From contig NC_056524.1 in NCBI RefSeq assembly GCF_019175285.1, positions 101,260,645 through 101,324,644 on the forward strand: a DNA stretch of 64,000 nt. Reading direction: 5' to 3'. Numbering within the stretch: position 1 is the stretch's first letter; each line of letters opens with the position of its first letter. A program made the position numbers and the translations under genes. Below are positions 31,431 through 55,197 of this stretch, in pieces. The notes beneath the pieces are model-generated. The model saw only the letters and a list, made by a program, of their open reading frames with translations, was not told the origin of the DNA and made no database searches. Origin of the DNA: Sceloporus undulatus (lineage: Eukaryota > Chordata > Lepidosauria > Squamata > Phrynosomatidae).

Positions 31431-31760
31431 CATTGGCCCTTATCACATGAGCAAAATTTGAAGTTATCCCAGGGTCAGTGTGAAGGCAATGCAGGGGCAA
31501 TCATGGGGTTTCAAGTTTGTTTATCACACGACGCCAAACGCAATCAGGGGTCATTCCAGGGTCATTGCAGGGTTAGGTAAATTCGGGAGGGAAAGAGGAT
31601 TTACCTAACCCTAGAATGACCCCGATTGTGTTTAAGATGGCTCCTGATTGTGTTTGGCGTCGTGTGATAAACAAACTTGAAACCCCATGATTGCCCCTGC
31701 ATTGCCTTCACATTGACCCCGGGATAACTTCAAATTGTGCTCATGTGATAAGAGCCAATG
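31431..31760. repeat. 330-bp foldback DNA element inserted at a CR1 edge
   Basis: The arms are long inverted repeats: CATTGGCCCTTATCACATGA on the left and TCATGTGATAAGAGCCAATG on the right. Inner parts (tcaagtttgtttatcacacg and its inverse) also pair; the loop is around 31580. No coding capacity. Confidence 0.85.
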
Positions 31761-32124
31761 GTGGGACTGGGATGAAGCTCAGTGGGAGGAGAAAGGAGAG
31801 GCCCCAGAAGTTTTTCTAAAATTAAAATTTAAAAACATTTAAATTTTTTCTTTAATATCACATTTTAATGAAATATTCACTATGTATATGTAAATACATT
31901 TAGGCTGTGCATATGATATTGTAATTTGAAGGTATCATTTTAATTTAGTTAGTTGTTTATGTGATTGGGCGGCATATAAATAAATCCTATTATTATTATT
32001 ATTAGTGGTTATGTTCAGTGGTATTTGGGAATTATGATTTGCAAGTAATATTAGAGGGAAAAAGCATTACTGTATGGTCAGAAATGGGAAGAGGTCAGTG
32101 GGGGGTTGACAGCAACCCTGTTAT

Positions 32125-32360
32125 GTGTGTGCATATGTATATATGTGTGTGTGTGTGTTTGCATAGGTGTGTGCGTATATGTGCTTGTGAATATGTGTAT
32201 ATGTGTATGTGATTGCATATATGTGCTCATGTGTATGTATGTTTGCATATATGTGTATGTACATGTGTGCGTGTGTGTGTATGTGTATATGTGTATTTGG
32301 GTACATGTGTGTATGCACGTATGTGTATATATGTATGTGTATGTTTATATATATATATAT
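32125..32360. repeat. TG/ATGT-rich microsatellite
   Basis: An imperfect alternating TG/TA tract of about 235 bp that ends about 415 bp upstream of the PDCL3 start codon. Short ATCT and CA repeats follow at 32394-32422. Confidence 0.9.
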
Positions 32361-32439
32361 GGGTGTAAGTACATGAGTGTATGTTTTTGTGTGTATCTAT
32401 ATCTATCTATCTACACACACAGTATATAGATGGTCACGT

Positions 32440-32774
32440 CCTCCATTTTTCTTCCTTGGATGCCCTCCATTTTGTGGCGAGGAGGAGGACCTCTGACAGT
32501 CCCCTGTCTGTCCAAAAATGACCAGGAATCGGGTCCCTTTCTGCTCCTGAGGCCCTGCTTTCCTTCCAGATGAACAGGAGGAGAGCTTTGGCTCCTTATT
32601 AAGGCCGGGGAAGGAGGGAGGGAAGAGGGAGGCGTTCTTTAGGCAAGGCCTGCCTCCTGGCCTCCCTCCTCCTCCTGAGTCAGGAAGGGCTGCCTGGGCC
32701 TCGCCTAATAAGGCCACTCGGCTTCTCTGCTCCTTCTCCCAGAGCCACCGAGGGACAGAAGCTGCGCCCTCAAA
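32440..32774 (+). promoter_or_regulatory. PDCL3: PDCL3 promoter and 5' UTR region
   Basis: GC-richer than its surroundings, no TATA box near the start, purine-rich blocks (gaggaggag, ggaaggagggaggg). The transcription start is not defined by sequence alone. Confidence 0.45.
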
Positions 32775-44422
<11,648 letters not shown>

Positions 44423-44531
44423 GTCATTCTTTTCAGATTACCTGATTATCAGATCCTGATTACCACACATTTAGTTATGACTGAATTCAGTGGGACTTGT
44501 GTCTGCATAAGAGTGCATGTGAATGCAGCCT

Positions 44532-44537
44532 AATAAA
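44532..44537 (+). terminator. PDCL3: Candidate PDCL3 polyadenylation signal
   Basis: AATAAA lies 110 bp after the stop, followed by a T-rich stretch (44552-44580). Later AATAAA-like hexamers (about 45508) could give longer 3' UTRs. Confidence 0.6.
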
Positions 44538-44909
44538 TACCATGGGTGGTATTTCTTCTTTTATAAAGATTTTTTTTTTAAAAAAAGGAACTTTGGTTTT
44601 GTATAGCTTTAGAGGGAACTAAAATGCCTTCTGCAAACCACAGTTCAGATGTCACTGAAAAAACGGGTTGTGGACATTCTTATTAGTGAAGTTAATACCA
44701 GCAGTAGTGTGATGGATATCACTTGTATGTTTCCTTTTCACTGATTAGTGATGTACCCTTGCTTCTGAACCACTCTGTGGTCTTTTATGCTTTTGCTAGA
44801 AGTTATCAGCATTTGTCAGAAAATGCCCATTATGCAAGACTTAATTCTCAAGGAAATGTTGAATGCTTGGAAGACTAGACTGAACATAATGAATACTTTT
44901 ATTGGCCAC

Positions 44910-45291
44910 ATTTGGGAGTATGCTCATCACTCCACATTCACTGGGGTTTTAGGCACACAGGACCCTCATGAATGTGGAAAAACCGCAAATAACAAAAACA
45001 CTATGCTTTTCCTGAGAGAACACCTTTCTCTGCATCTCGAGGTCCTCCAGTGCAGCTTTGTGGTCAACATCTGCCAGACATTGACCATAGAATTGTGCTG
45101 GAGGAACTACAAATGCCTAGTAGAGTTCTCTCTAGGAATCTCTAGGTCCTTCAGTGCAAACTTTAGTTAAAGATGACCTTAGAGCTGTGCTGGAGGACTT
45201 AGGTCCTCCTAGAGAGAACATATTAATAAAATCAGTGAATAATCAAATCCGCAAAGGTCAAAGCTGCAGATGTGGAGAGACAAGTGTACTT
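44910..45291. repeat. Tc1/mariner-like MITE
   Basis: It contains ctcatgaatgtggaaaaacc, tagagttctctctaggaatc and tcctcctagagagaacatat, and ends ctgcagatgtggagagacaa. The edges are degraded, so its class is inferred from the end type. Confidence 0.45.
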
Positions 45292-47072
45292 GGCTAAGAT
45301 TGCCATCAAGGTCTCTGAATTAAATTGGGAGATATGAAGATTTTTTTAGAATCCTGAAAGCTCAAGAAACTCCTGACTGCATAGAAGGAGATAACAGTAC
45401 ATCATGTTCATGTCATCTTGAAACACACAACCTGATTTCAACCTTGATGGAATACCCTGTGAAAGTAATATCTCTCATATCCCAAGTTCTTGATTCAGGT
45501 TATTTGAAATAAAACATAATAGTTCTGCCCTTTCTCTTTCTTTTAATCATTAGTGAAGAACACAGTACCATTCAGTCCTGAATTATGAGTAACTAATGTG
45601 TGTTCATGAAAGTTACAATATTAAAACTAGGCATTAGAATGAAGTGAACCTTAGTGTTTTTGGACATTTTAATTAGCTTAAATGTGATGTCAAATCAAAC
45701 ATGATAGCTCTTTTCTGTGCCATTTCAAATTGGTACTATGAGTAATTGCGTTTTTCAGTACTGCTTGCACAACAATTAAGGTGTTTCTGTTTGTGTAACT
45801 CTTACTACAAAAACCTAAGTCATCAAGTGGATTCTAGCCACTGTTCATTTCTGTTCTTTCTGATTGGATGCTCAAGGCAGTGTTAACCTGATTAAAAAGA
45901 TGTAGAGAAGTTGTTCTCACCTGGGTGTGGGTGTGTGCTTCAAATGCTAGGGCTTCCAGAATCCCTGACAGGTGGTCATGGTGTTTGCAGGTTTTGGAAG
46001 TTGAAGTTCAGTGATGCCTGGTGCTCCCCTGGTTGCAGAACACTAGTCTTCAAACTAACATCCCATAGATTTTGTGTAGCATTTTAGCTTTCAACATACT
46101 ATGACGCTCACATGTATTTAAACAACTGGATGGAACTCCCCCCCCACCTTTAAGTGTATGATTACATATTAGAATATAACATTAATGTAGCAAACAGGAC
46201 TTTCAAGAAACTGAATAGAATTGCATTCTAAACAGCTTCTTTGGAAAGACCTAGCCCTGGGTTATTATGGAGCCACATGGAGAGCAATTTATCTCTTCTC
46301 CTTGCATCTTGGCACCTCTACTTGTATGAAAAGATTTTCTTACCGTCCTATCTACCTTCCTCTATTTCCAATCATGAAAGTTACTTGGAGGCTTTTAAAT
46401 CAAAATGAGATCTCTACAGGACGCAGGTAATGAGGTCGGGCTAACTGCATGGCTCAGTGTGAAATGTACAAGTATGCATCCAAGGCAACAAATGGTACTT
46501 GAAAGTCAAATCTGTTTTTTAAAATTGGGATCCACACTATAATTACTTATTATATTTATATCCTGCTTTCTCACTTATGAGCTAGTGATATGCATGGCTC
46601 TTCTCCCTCTCCTGCTTCATTCACAGGCTGCAGTGAAATGAGTAGATAGCACTTGGGGCCCCCTCCAACTCAGTGTTTGTATGATTGCTTCAAGTTTGGC
46701 CACTAAGTTTTCATGGGGCAGTGGGACGCTTTTAACGTGGACAGTCTTAAGTCCCAGAATGCTGTTTGTACATCTGTTACTAAATCACTCTGGCTGAAAA
46801 ATAGATGTCTGTGTTTGTTTTTTGGGACATTTTTTGGAGAAAATACTGCTTCATACAACTGTTAATTATATGATATAACTTGCTTCCAGAAGCTAATGAT
46901 GTACCCTAGCATCTTAGCCAAGTTTTAAAGGGGATTAAGCTAAATTCCTTAGCTACAACGGCCACATGTTCAGAGAGTCCGTGCGCATAGGCAATGTACC
47001 TCTGGAAGCTAGGGTTTTTTTTTTTGGGGGGGGGGGAGGGGGCATTGTGTGCTCTGCTTGTGAGCTTCCTGG
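45292..47072. other. Intergenic stretch downstream of PDCL3
   Basis: Mostly unique-looking AT-rich sequence. A degraded hAT-like palindrome lies at about 45915-46045. No exon-like frame flanked by splice sites was recognised. Confidence 0.4.
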
Positions 47073-47695
47073 GACCCATTCATACTACACAATTCTAGCA
47101 CTATATTCTACTTTTAACTGCAATAATTTCATCCTATGGAATCTGAATGTGAAGTTTGTTGTTGCTGTTGTTAACTGCCCTTGGGTCAACCCTGACAGGG
47201 CACTTCTGTGGATGAGACATCTCCAAGACCATTCGACCAATGTGCTGCTCCAGGCCTTCCCGATTGTGTTAATGTTCCTTCTCCCAATATTCACTCTTCC
47301 TGCCTCTGAGTCTAAGCCTGCCCTGCATACTATGTTTTCTGCATACAGGCTGAATAAATAGGGTGATAGTATGTAGCTTTGCCTGACCCCTTTGCTGAAT
47401 GGAGACCATTCTGTTTCTCCATACTCATTTCTGATGGCAGCCTCTTGTCCTGAGTAGGTTATGCATCAGGACAATCAAATATAGTGGTACTTCCATTTCC
47501 TTAACCCGTCATGGCAACATCCTACAGAATCCTGGGATCTGTAATTTGGTGAGGCACGAGAACTATGTGGCTGACAATTCTAATTGCCCTGGCCTATACT
47601 GCAAAACCCAGGAATTCATACAATGGAACCACAGCAGGTAAAGTACAATCATAGCGCTACAATTGTACAGTGTGAATGGGCCCAAATGGGCAGGG
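47073..47695. repeat. Palindromic MITE split by a Bov-B LINE fragment
   Basis: The MITE ends are gggacccattcatactacac (47073) and cagtgtgaatgggccc (47694). Between about 47160 and 47490 is Bov-B on the - strand, coding for EYGETEWSPFSKGVRQ, ILSPYLFSLYAENIVCRAGL and NIGRRNINTIGKAW, the RT palm region, with frame breaks. Confidence 0.75.
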
Positions 47696-47954
47696 CTGGC
47701 AGGTGCACCCTCACTCCTTTATTTAACCCATTCATTACCATACAACTCTGCTAAAATGTTTACCCCACCCCCTTTTTCACGTCAGCGTGGAGACAGGAGG
47801 TAACTCCAACTGGGGAGGGATGACTTCAGGACAATAGTGTAGCAGTTTGGATGAGAGGGATGTTTTGGATCCATAGCAATTGAGGTCCAGAGTATTCATT
47901 TCCTTCAGATTTTACTGTGATGGAGAACTGTTAACAAGTTTCCGTAGATCAAAG

Positions 47955-48085
47955 GTGGAAATCATGCAGTCCTTCAGATGTAGGTGAACTGCAGTTTCCA
48001 GCATTCCTCACTGTTGGCTAGAGCTGCTAGGTGTTGCAGTTCAACAACACCTGAATGGCAACATGATTCCCAGCCCTGCAACAGT
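47955..48085. repeat. hAT-like palindrome remnant
   Basis: The arms tgcagtccttcagatgtagg ... gaactgcagtttccagcatt and ggtgttgcagttcaacaaca ... ccagccctg pair approximately. Confidence 0.55.
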
Positions 48086-48409
48086 GGCTAGATGTACTTT
48101 ATGCAGATAGCTGTTGTCACTTGCCTGCTGAAATCACAAACAGGTGTTAATAAGATAATCTTAGCATTGGAGCATTAATAATGTTGGTGTTCTAAACAGA
48201 ACTTGAAAAAGTTACTTTTAACTCCTTAAATCCCTCACTAGCCTGGGAATCATAATGCACAGTGTTTATTTCTGAACTCTGCATTTAAGCTTGTCTTCTA
48301 TGGACCTTATCACTCTAGATGAATCCCGCACAGAAATGGGATTTAAAAGTAGAAAAAACCCGCAAATGCAGGATGTTTTTCAGATGATGTTTCTTCCAAA
48401 CAGCAATAA

Positions 48410-48880
48410 TACCCTCAAGTCAATCTCAACCCATGACGATTCTGTAGATGAGACCTCTCCAAGACTCCCTATGCTCCACTGCTCTGCACAAGGTCCTGCA
48501 AATTCATATGTATGCCCTCCTCAATAGAGTCCATCCATTTAGCATGTGGCCTTCCTCTCTTTCTGCTTCCCTCCACCTTTCCTAGCATTGTTGGTTTTTT
48601 TCAGTGAGCTGTGCCGCCTCATGATGTGGCCAAAGTACAACAGTCTCAGTTTTGTCATCTTGGCTTCCAGAGAGATCTCTGGTTTGATCTGCTCTAGGAC
48701 TCATTTGTTGGACTTCTTGGCTGTCCATGGTAAGTTCAGTACTCTTCTCCAGTACCACATCTCAAATGTATTAATTCTCTTCCTATCTGCTTTCTTAACT
48801 GTCCAGCTCTCACATCCATACATGGTAATAGGGAATACAATGGCTTGTATGATTGTTATGTTAAACATAAACAACATGAA
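48410..48880 (-). mobile_element. Bov-B LINE 3' fragment
   Basis: On the - strand it encodes ITMYGCESWTVKKADRKRIN, FEMWYWRRVLNLPWTAKKSN and an FGHIMRR-like block (about 48620). It is the same region as 113-710. A gap or internal deletion separates the 48410-48490 part. Confidence 0.8.
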
Positions 48881-49242
48881 GGCACACAGCAACAACAACA
48901 TAATACAAAGGAGGGGCATCATGTGTAAAAAGGTGTATTTAATTTTCTTCTACTTGTCTGCATGAACAATGCTCATATGTTATGTGGCACAAACATCAAC
49001 TCCTATTAACACATCGAAACAAGCATGCTAGATATAACCAGAAGATGGTGCTGTTTACCATGGGGAAAAATCACTTCTCTACCCATAGCTATAACCTGTG
49101 AATGGTTATACAAGACAATGTTTTCATTGATGCAGTATCAAGCTATGTGCCTTGTATGCATTTGCAGCAGTTGATATATTAAGCTTGCCTAGTTGGAAAA
49201 AAATGCAGGGAGCATTGATTGTTAGTTCAATGTAGCTTTCAC

Positions 49243-49490
49243 TGTTGTTGTGCTGTGACTTCAAGTCGTTTCCAGTTTATGGTGATCCTAAGGCAAACCT
49301 GTCATGGAGCTTTCATGGCAGGATTTGTTCAGAGTGTGTGTGTGTGTGTGGCACTGGCATTGTCTGAGGCTGAGAGAGTGTGATTTGCCCAAGGTCACCC
49401 AGTAGGTTTCATGGACAAGGCAGGAATCAAACCCTGGTCTCCAGAGTCATAGTCCAACATTCAAAACCACTACCCCACACTGGTTCCCAG
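49243..49490 (-). repeat. Sauria SINE, near full length
   Basis: Inverse of tail (gttgttgtgctgtgacttca), core (ctgaggctgagagagtgtga, ggtcacccagtaggtttcat) and head (tccaacattcaaaaccacta). A short TG run interrupts it at about 49338-49350. Confidence 0.85.
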
Positions 49491-49617
49491 CTTTCACTAG
49501 CATCACAGTGTGATCAGCAAACAATACATAATGAAGCATTTGCAAGGTATCATGGGCATCTTTAACCTTCCTTGAATGGCAAACAACATTTAAGCAGGGT
49601 ATATTTAGGGTTCGTCT

Positions 49618-49725
49618 GGCTCTCCAGATGTTGTTGGATTGCACCTCACATCATTCTCTACCATTGACTACACTGGCTAAGACTAATGTGAATTGCACTT
49701 CAACATCTGAAGGGGCACAAGTTAT
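49618..49725. repeat. hAT-like palindrome remnant
   Basis: The arms ctctccagatgttgttggat and gcacttcaacatctgaagg are inverted. Confidence 0.55.
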
Positions 49726-50060
49726 CCACTCAGTTGAATGTTTCTCATTATTCATTGGTCTCATGCATTACCTCAGAGTCTGTTCCTCTTTCTTGGGCCT
49801 TTGAAGCTCCCATGAACAATGGTGATAGGGGACGAAATAGGAACAGGGAGGATTTATAGTGAGGAAGGTCACTGGAAAGTGGGGTTTTTTTTTTTGGGAG
49901 GGGGGAGCTTTCATCACCTTGTGCTCTTTGGATCTGTCTGACTGCATTTCTCACCATTCCAAACCAGCACAGGCACTTGCTGATTCTACGTTATGGTTAT
50001 CCAGCACATTTGGAAGTCGCTAAGTTGAAGAAGGCTGGCTGAAACATTCTTGCCCAACAC

Positions 50061-50382
50061 TGAAGATTTTCACACGACATTGCTATATTGTTCCTTCAAC
50101 GTCCCAAAGTGTAGTGGAATCGTCATAACAGATAGACGATTCCAAAAGATTTTCACATGAGGCTGTTAGTGTTCTTAAAACATTGATATATCAGAATTCA
50201 GCAATTCAACTGTTTTGAAATTGTTTTGTAATCATTTATTGCTGAATTCTGATATATCAACATTTTAAGAATACTAAAAACCTCATGTGAAAATCTTTTG
50301 GAATCGTCTATCTGTTATGACGATTCCACTACACTTTGGGACATTAAAGGAACGATATAATGGTGCCGTGTGAAAATCTTCA
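50061..50382. mobile_element. 322-bp foldback DNA element
   Basis: The ends are TGAAGATTTTCACACG and CGTGTGAAAATCTTCA. The two arms, about 140 bp each, pair along nearly their whole length (tggaatcgtcataacagata with tatctgttatgacgattcca; ttgatatatcagaattcagc with gctgaattctgatatatcaa). The loop is about 40 bp. It has no coding capacity. Confidence 0.9.
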
Positions 50383-50669
50383 ATGTCTCTCAGATCTGCC
50401 CCCAGAACAATTCATGCAACAAAACATGGAGATACTAATTACAGATCTTCAGCATGACATCTATCTTCAGTTGAAAGATGGGTGGCAGAGCAGATCTGTA
50501 GGAACTGAAAGTCAAATGCCATGTTAGGCAACTGGACATTGATGTATTTGGACCATTCGCTACACTGTTAGAGTTCATGGAAGTTTTCACCAAAATATTT
50601 GAAGATATGGTCAGTTCAAATTCTAATTTGGTAGTAATCACAGACAGCTCATGGATCAAATGGGCAAGT

Positions 50670-50670
<1 letters not shown>

Positions 50671-50701
<31 letters not shown>
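50671..50701. repeat. (CA)n microsatellite
   Basis: About fifteen CA units. Confidence 0.9.
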
Positions 50702-50704
50702 GCC

Positions 50705-52425
50705 ACTATTGGTAATAATGACTATCATTGGGTGGCATTTCTTACTCATTCTATCGTCATCTAACTTACTGTACATGGTTATTGTGCACTCTTTGAAGGA
50801 ATAGCAATATTTTTTTAAAAAATAGACAAATGTACTGCATACAGTTTTATTTCCACTGCCCTTAATACTGGAATCTAACAAACTTCAGGTTGAAAGGATT
50901 GCATCTGGAATTTAGTCTCAGATACACCATGTTTATTCAATGGGCACCACAGATCAGTCTTAGTACTATGCTAGCCCCAGTTATAGTGCCTAACTATATC
51001 CTTATCTCCCAGGCTAGGAAAATAAAGCAGATGGTTTCAGAGTCAGTTTGTACTTTTAAAGACAGAATGTTTTCTGAAGCGGTTATTAGTATTGGTGGGA
51101 TTTGTCAAAGGAAAATTTGTGGACAATTCAGTATCACCGAGAGGATTTTGAAGTTTGTCAGATGCACAGAAGTTAACAGCAATGGTGGTGGGCAGTGGAG
51201 AACAAGGGTTTTGTACTGTTTTGATATGGTTCTGTAATGATAGCTGAGTTTTTTTCTGAACTTCCAGGGCTGCCTGTTAGGCAGCTTTCAGTTTTAATTG
51301 TTCCTTTGTTCTTACCAGACAAGCCTGCGAGAGCGGTGGAACCAAGAGTAAACCCTTCCTAGAAGATCAGAAACTAGCAGGCTCATATATGTAAGGGTTT
51401 TGGGATATCACAAAATAAAACCAGTTTAAATGATTTAAAACAAAAGGTGAAACAGTCAAAAATAATTTACAAACTAAAAAATATATAGACAGAATCATTA
51501 GACTCCTGAAGGCTTTAATAAAAGCTCATGTTTGAACTTGGTGCCGAACTAAAGCCAATGTCAGTGTCTGTCATCTAAGGGGAGGGAAATCTATAAATGG
51601 GGTGCCACAATACGGAAGGCCATTCCGCATATCCTCATACAATATCTCAACTTCACTGATGGGTTATAGAAAAACGTGTTCCATCCAAGACATGGGCTTC
51701 ATCGTTCCCATTACTGTTTATGGTTCAGAAGAGAGATTACATAAAGTTAGTAACTGGCTGATGCCTAAACAGCACTGCTTTATCTTCAGTGATGTTTGAA
51801 GCTAATGTGAAGAATAGGTTGGTCAAACACTAATCTCAGTAGTTTACAGGAAAACTTAATGATAAAAAACTATTTCCAAGTTTAAATTGCTTTTGTATCA
51901 AAATTATATGATCCTATATGACCTATATAGGTGTCATCAAAGCTTTAGGCGTGAGGCTCAGTATCAGTCCATCAAATAAGTTTGCATTTCCTTTTGCAAT
52001 GAACTTACTTATGCTCTTTGAACTTCAAGGTAGGAGGGGGGGGGGAAATAAAAAGGAGGGATGATGTCTCCCTGGAGTTCCTGACCTACTTTGTAGAGAT
52101 CTGCTTCTGTCTCCAGCAGAAATGTGGAAACTATGTCAAGAGGATTTACTCAAGTTGTTGTTAAGCATTTATTTCTTTGAACACAGTGCATTCCAAGGGA
52201 AGGGATTTAACCGAGACATTTGCACAACTGTAGGTGGAACTGAACAAACTGAACTAATAAGTTGCTTTGCTTGTCAGATGGCACCTGTGTGAAATGGGGA
52301 ACTTACCAGATGGGTTATCTAACACTCTGCAAGGAAGGCAGCTGTACCGAACTGTTACAAAATAGATTCTGCCAATACAGCTATATCATATAGAAATATG
52401 TTGTCGTTACCTCACTTAACCTCCA
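50705..52425. other. Intergenic stretch with one LINE-tail remnant
   Basis: 51400-51630 resembles the LINE 3' tail at 40775-41150 (tttgaacttggtgcc, ggtgccacaatacggaaggc). The rest has no recognised feature; a palindromic hAT-like piece follows at 52430-52565. Confidence 0.4.
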
Positions 52426-53030
52426 AAGCAGGAGTGGAAATCAGGCAACATGTTAATGTTCCTGGGATGCAACTCCCAGCAGCCCTATCTTAGCACAAAA
52501 TGTTGAGGAATGCTGGGAACTGCAGTACAACAATGCCTGGAAGATCACACAAATCCCACCGTAGCAGTTTTGCATTAATTGCAGTTTGAGTGTAGTTGCT
52601 ACTCCCATATCAAGCCATTCTTCATTTTGCCATCTCACCTATCTTTTCTTCCTTCTCAGTTTAGGTCTTTCCTGTAAAAAGTGCATTTGTCACAAGCTTA
52701 CAGTGTGTTTGATCTGGGGAGAAAAGTTACTGTTTGGACTACAGTGCCCAGAAGAGTCTGGAAATAGTGGCACCAACTTTCCTTTATGTAATACTTAATG
52801 GTCCTCAGGAAACCCCAAAGGCTTTCAGAGACCCCCCATCGTGTTTACAAAAAATAATTCTCTCCCATATTCTTGCCTGAAAATCTCCAGCAGTTATGGT
52901 TCTTCCATCTCGCCTGGCTCTCCAAATCCTGGAGAGAGAAAAAGAGGCCAAATGACGCCAGTTGTGATACCATGACACTTATGGTTTCGGGGTGGAAACA
53001 TAGTGCATACCCACCAATATTTCATAGAAG

Positions 53031-53382
53031 AAAACTGGGAGATGTGTCCAAGTAAAAATAGAATGTGGTCAAGATGGCAACACATATTAATGAGGAAGAA
53101 CACACAAGTTAGGAGATGCTGCAGCAGTTTGCTTTTGCCTGGGCCTACTGGGAAGGGCCAGATTCTGCTCACTCTTCTTCTCTCCCCATGCTGAGTTAAC
53201 TGAATGCAAATGACATCTGCACTTCCAACTCACTCTGCAGCAACTGAAGTAAGCTGAGGAAAAAAGAAGAAAGTGGGAGGAGGAGAGACAAAAAGGGATA
53301 TTTTAAAAGCAGCTGAAAAACTGGGTGACAGAGGATTAATCAGGACTGTTCCTGCCCAACCAGGACAGTGGAAGGTATGATG
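53031..53382 (+). repeat. Unclassified interspersed repeat (family A, copy 3)
   Basis: Same block order as 13572-13906: aaaactgggagatgtgtcc, gaatgtggtcaagatgg, gcagtttgcttttgcctggg, actgggaagggc, ctgagttaactgaatgcaaa, gaagtaagctgagga, ccaggacagtggaaggtatg. Confidence 0.7.
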
Positions 53383-53395
53383 CTGTGGCCTACCC

Positions 53396-53397
<2 letters not shown>

Positions 53398-53441
<44 letters not shown>
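53398..53441. repeat. (TG)n microsatellite
   Basis: About twenty-one TG units directly after the family A repeat. Confidence 0.95.
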
Positions 53442-53442
<1 letters not shown>

Positions 53443-54824
53443 GAATGAACCCTGCCCCATTACAGTTGCCCACTTGTAATTTAGGACATCGTAATGAGCA
53501 ATGGAGGGGGGATTCCGGAGGGAGGTTGCACATGCCAGAGGCTGTTGTAGTAATGGGAGACAGAGCCATTCAGTGGGGTTGTAGAGGCAGGTGAATCAGG
53601 TACCTACAGAGACGCTGCAGGCTGCTGAAAAACTGGACCACACATAGAAAAGGGGTGGAAATTATGCACACACCCTCCTGCAAGAAGCTTGCAGAACTCC
53701 TTACCATTGATCATGATGGCTATGACTGATGGGAATTTTACTGCCTGATTGCATGAGAAAAGAAAGCCAAAATGGATTGGGAGAGTAGTGACATTCTCTT
53801 TGCCTCTTCACATGCTGTCATAGCACTTCTGTTCTCCTTCCTAAGACAGATGGTCATAAAAGCGTGCCTTCTGCCCAACTGATTTTTCCAGCATGGCAAA
53901 AGACACACTTTTTTGATCTTCTCCCTTGGGAATAGAATGGAAGTGCTTCGATGGCATGTGGGGAGGCATAGAGAAAGTCACTATTCCCCTGATCCATTTC
54001 GTCTTTCTTTTCACATGCAATAAGACTCTTAGTCTGTCAACATCTGGAAGGCCACGAGCCTTAGCTTTTTCTTTCTTTTTCTTCATGTACTGTCTTTTTC
54101 TTTGTGTATTTTACCTTTACCTTTACCCATAAACTACCGAAAATAACTTTGGTCATTGGCTTATCTGGAAGTACAGCACATTAGTAAATACATAAATGTG
54201 CATTAAATTTTTATCTATTTTATTATTATTGCTGGTTATCTCTGCAGTCCACCAACACCTGGAGACCTGCCTGCATGATTTTCACCCTGAAGCAGGTTGA
54301 TAGAAAACTCATAATGGACACAAATTTAGAATTGAGAAACTTTTTCATGCTTAGCCTCCAGCAAAAACAGAAGACAAAGAAGTCTTACCTTACCGCAATG
54401 TTTGTCTCTGCAATATACTGACCATCTGAAATGTTTTCAGGGGTGCATGAGGCCAAGACTACTTACACTTCCTTTCCATTTTATGATTTAGTCAGCATAT
54501 TCAAGTTTAGATACACATACTATGTACTGTGTGTGTATATCGCCATTAAGGCCCTCTTTGTTTTAATGCTGGCACTAAACTATAATTGACTACATTTTGT
54601 GCTTCCTCTCTCCTTGTATCCAAGTAACATTAAACTAATTTACATCTCCAGTTACCTGTTCTCATATATGTCATTCAATGGGCAGATGGTGTTTTAAGTT
54701 TTCACATCATGTGGGCTAGAATTCACTAAGGAAGTTACAAATGCATAACCTAGAGGTAAGCATTCGTGACTTCATATTCACAATCCCTATGTATTCACTA
54801 GTTTAGAATACCTAAGGACTGAAA
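53442..54824. other. Intergenic stretch without a recognised gene
   Basis: A weak hAT-like palindrome remnant at about 53650-53745. Otherwise no exon, RNA gene or clear repeat. Confidence 0.4.
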
Positions 54825-54839
54825 GCCCCCCCCCCCCCC

Positions 54840-55075
54840 AATCTTCACCTACCAGGCAGCAGCTGCAAGCAACAGGGGGCCTGTTCTCTTGTTGATCAGG
54901 AAGCAGTGACTGACATTTCCACTCCCATCCCATGAGTGATCCTGGGTGTGAGGGGGAATTGCACAGGGACAGGGACCCTATTTCTGACTGTCACACTTTG
55001 TCACACTTGATCAACAGGGGAATAGACCCCTGTTGCTCTCAACAGCCGCTGCCTAGTAAGTGAGAACTGGGGTTC
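54840..55075. repeat. Foldback element
   Basis: The arms accaggcagcagctgcaagc ... ctgttctcttgttgatca and tgatcaacaggggaatag ... aacagccgctgcctagtaag pair. A run of 14 or so C precedes the left arm. Confidence 0.65.
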
Positions 55076-55197
55076 GGGTCAGGTTGGGAGGTGCTACTTA
55101 GCTACATAAATAAGGCAATTACATGACTAAGCAGATGATACAGATTTGTGGCCATTATATTTTGCTGTTTGCATATTTAGCATTTTTATATGGAGAC

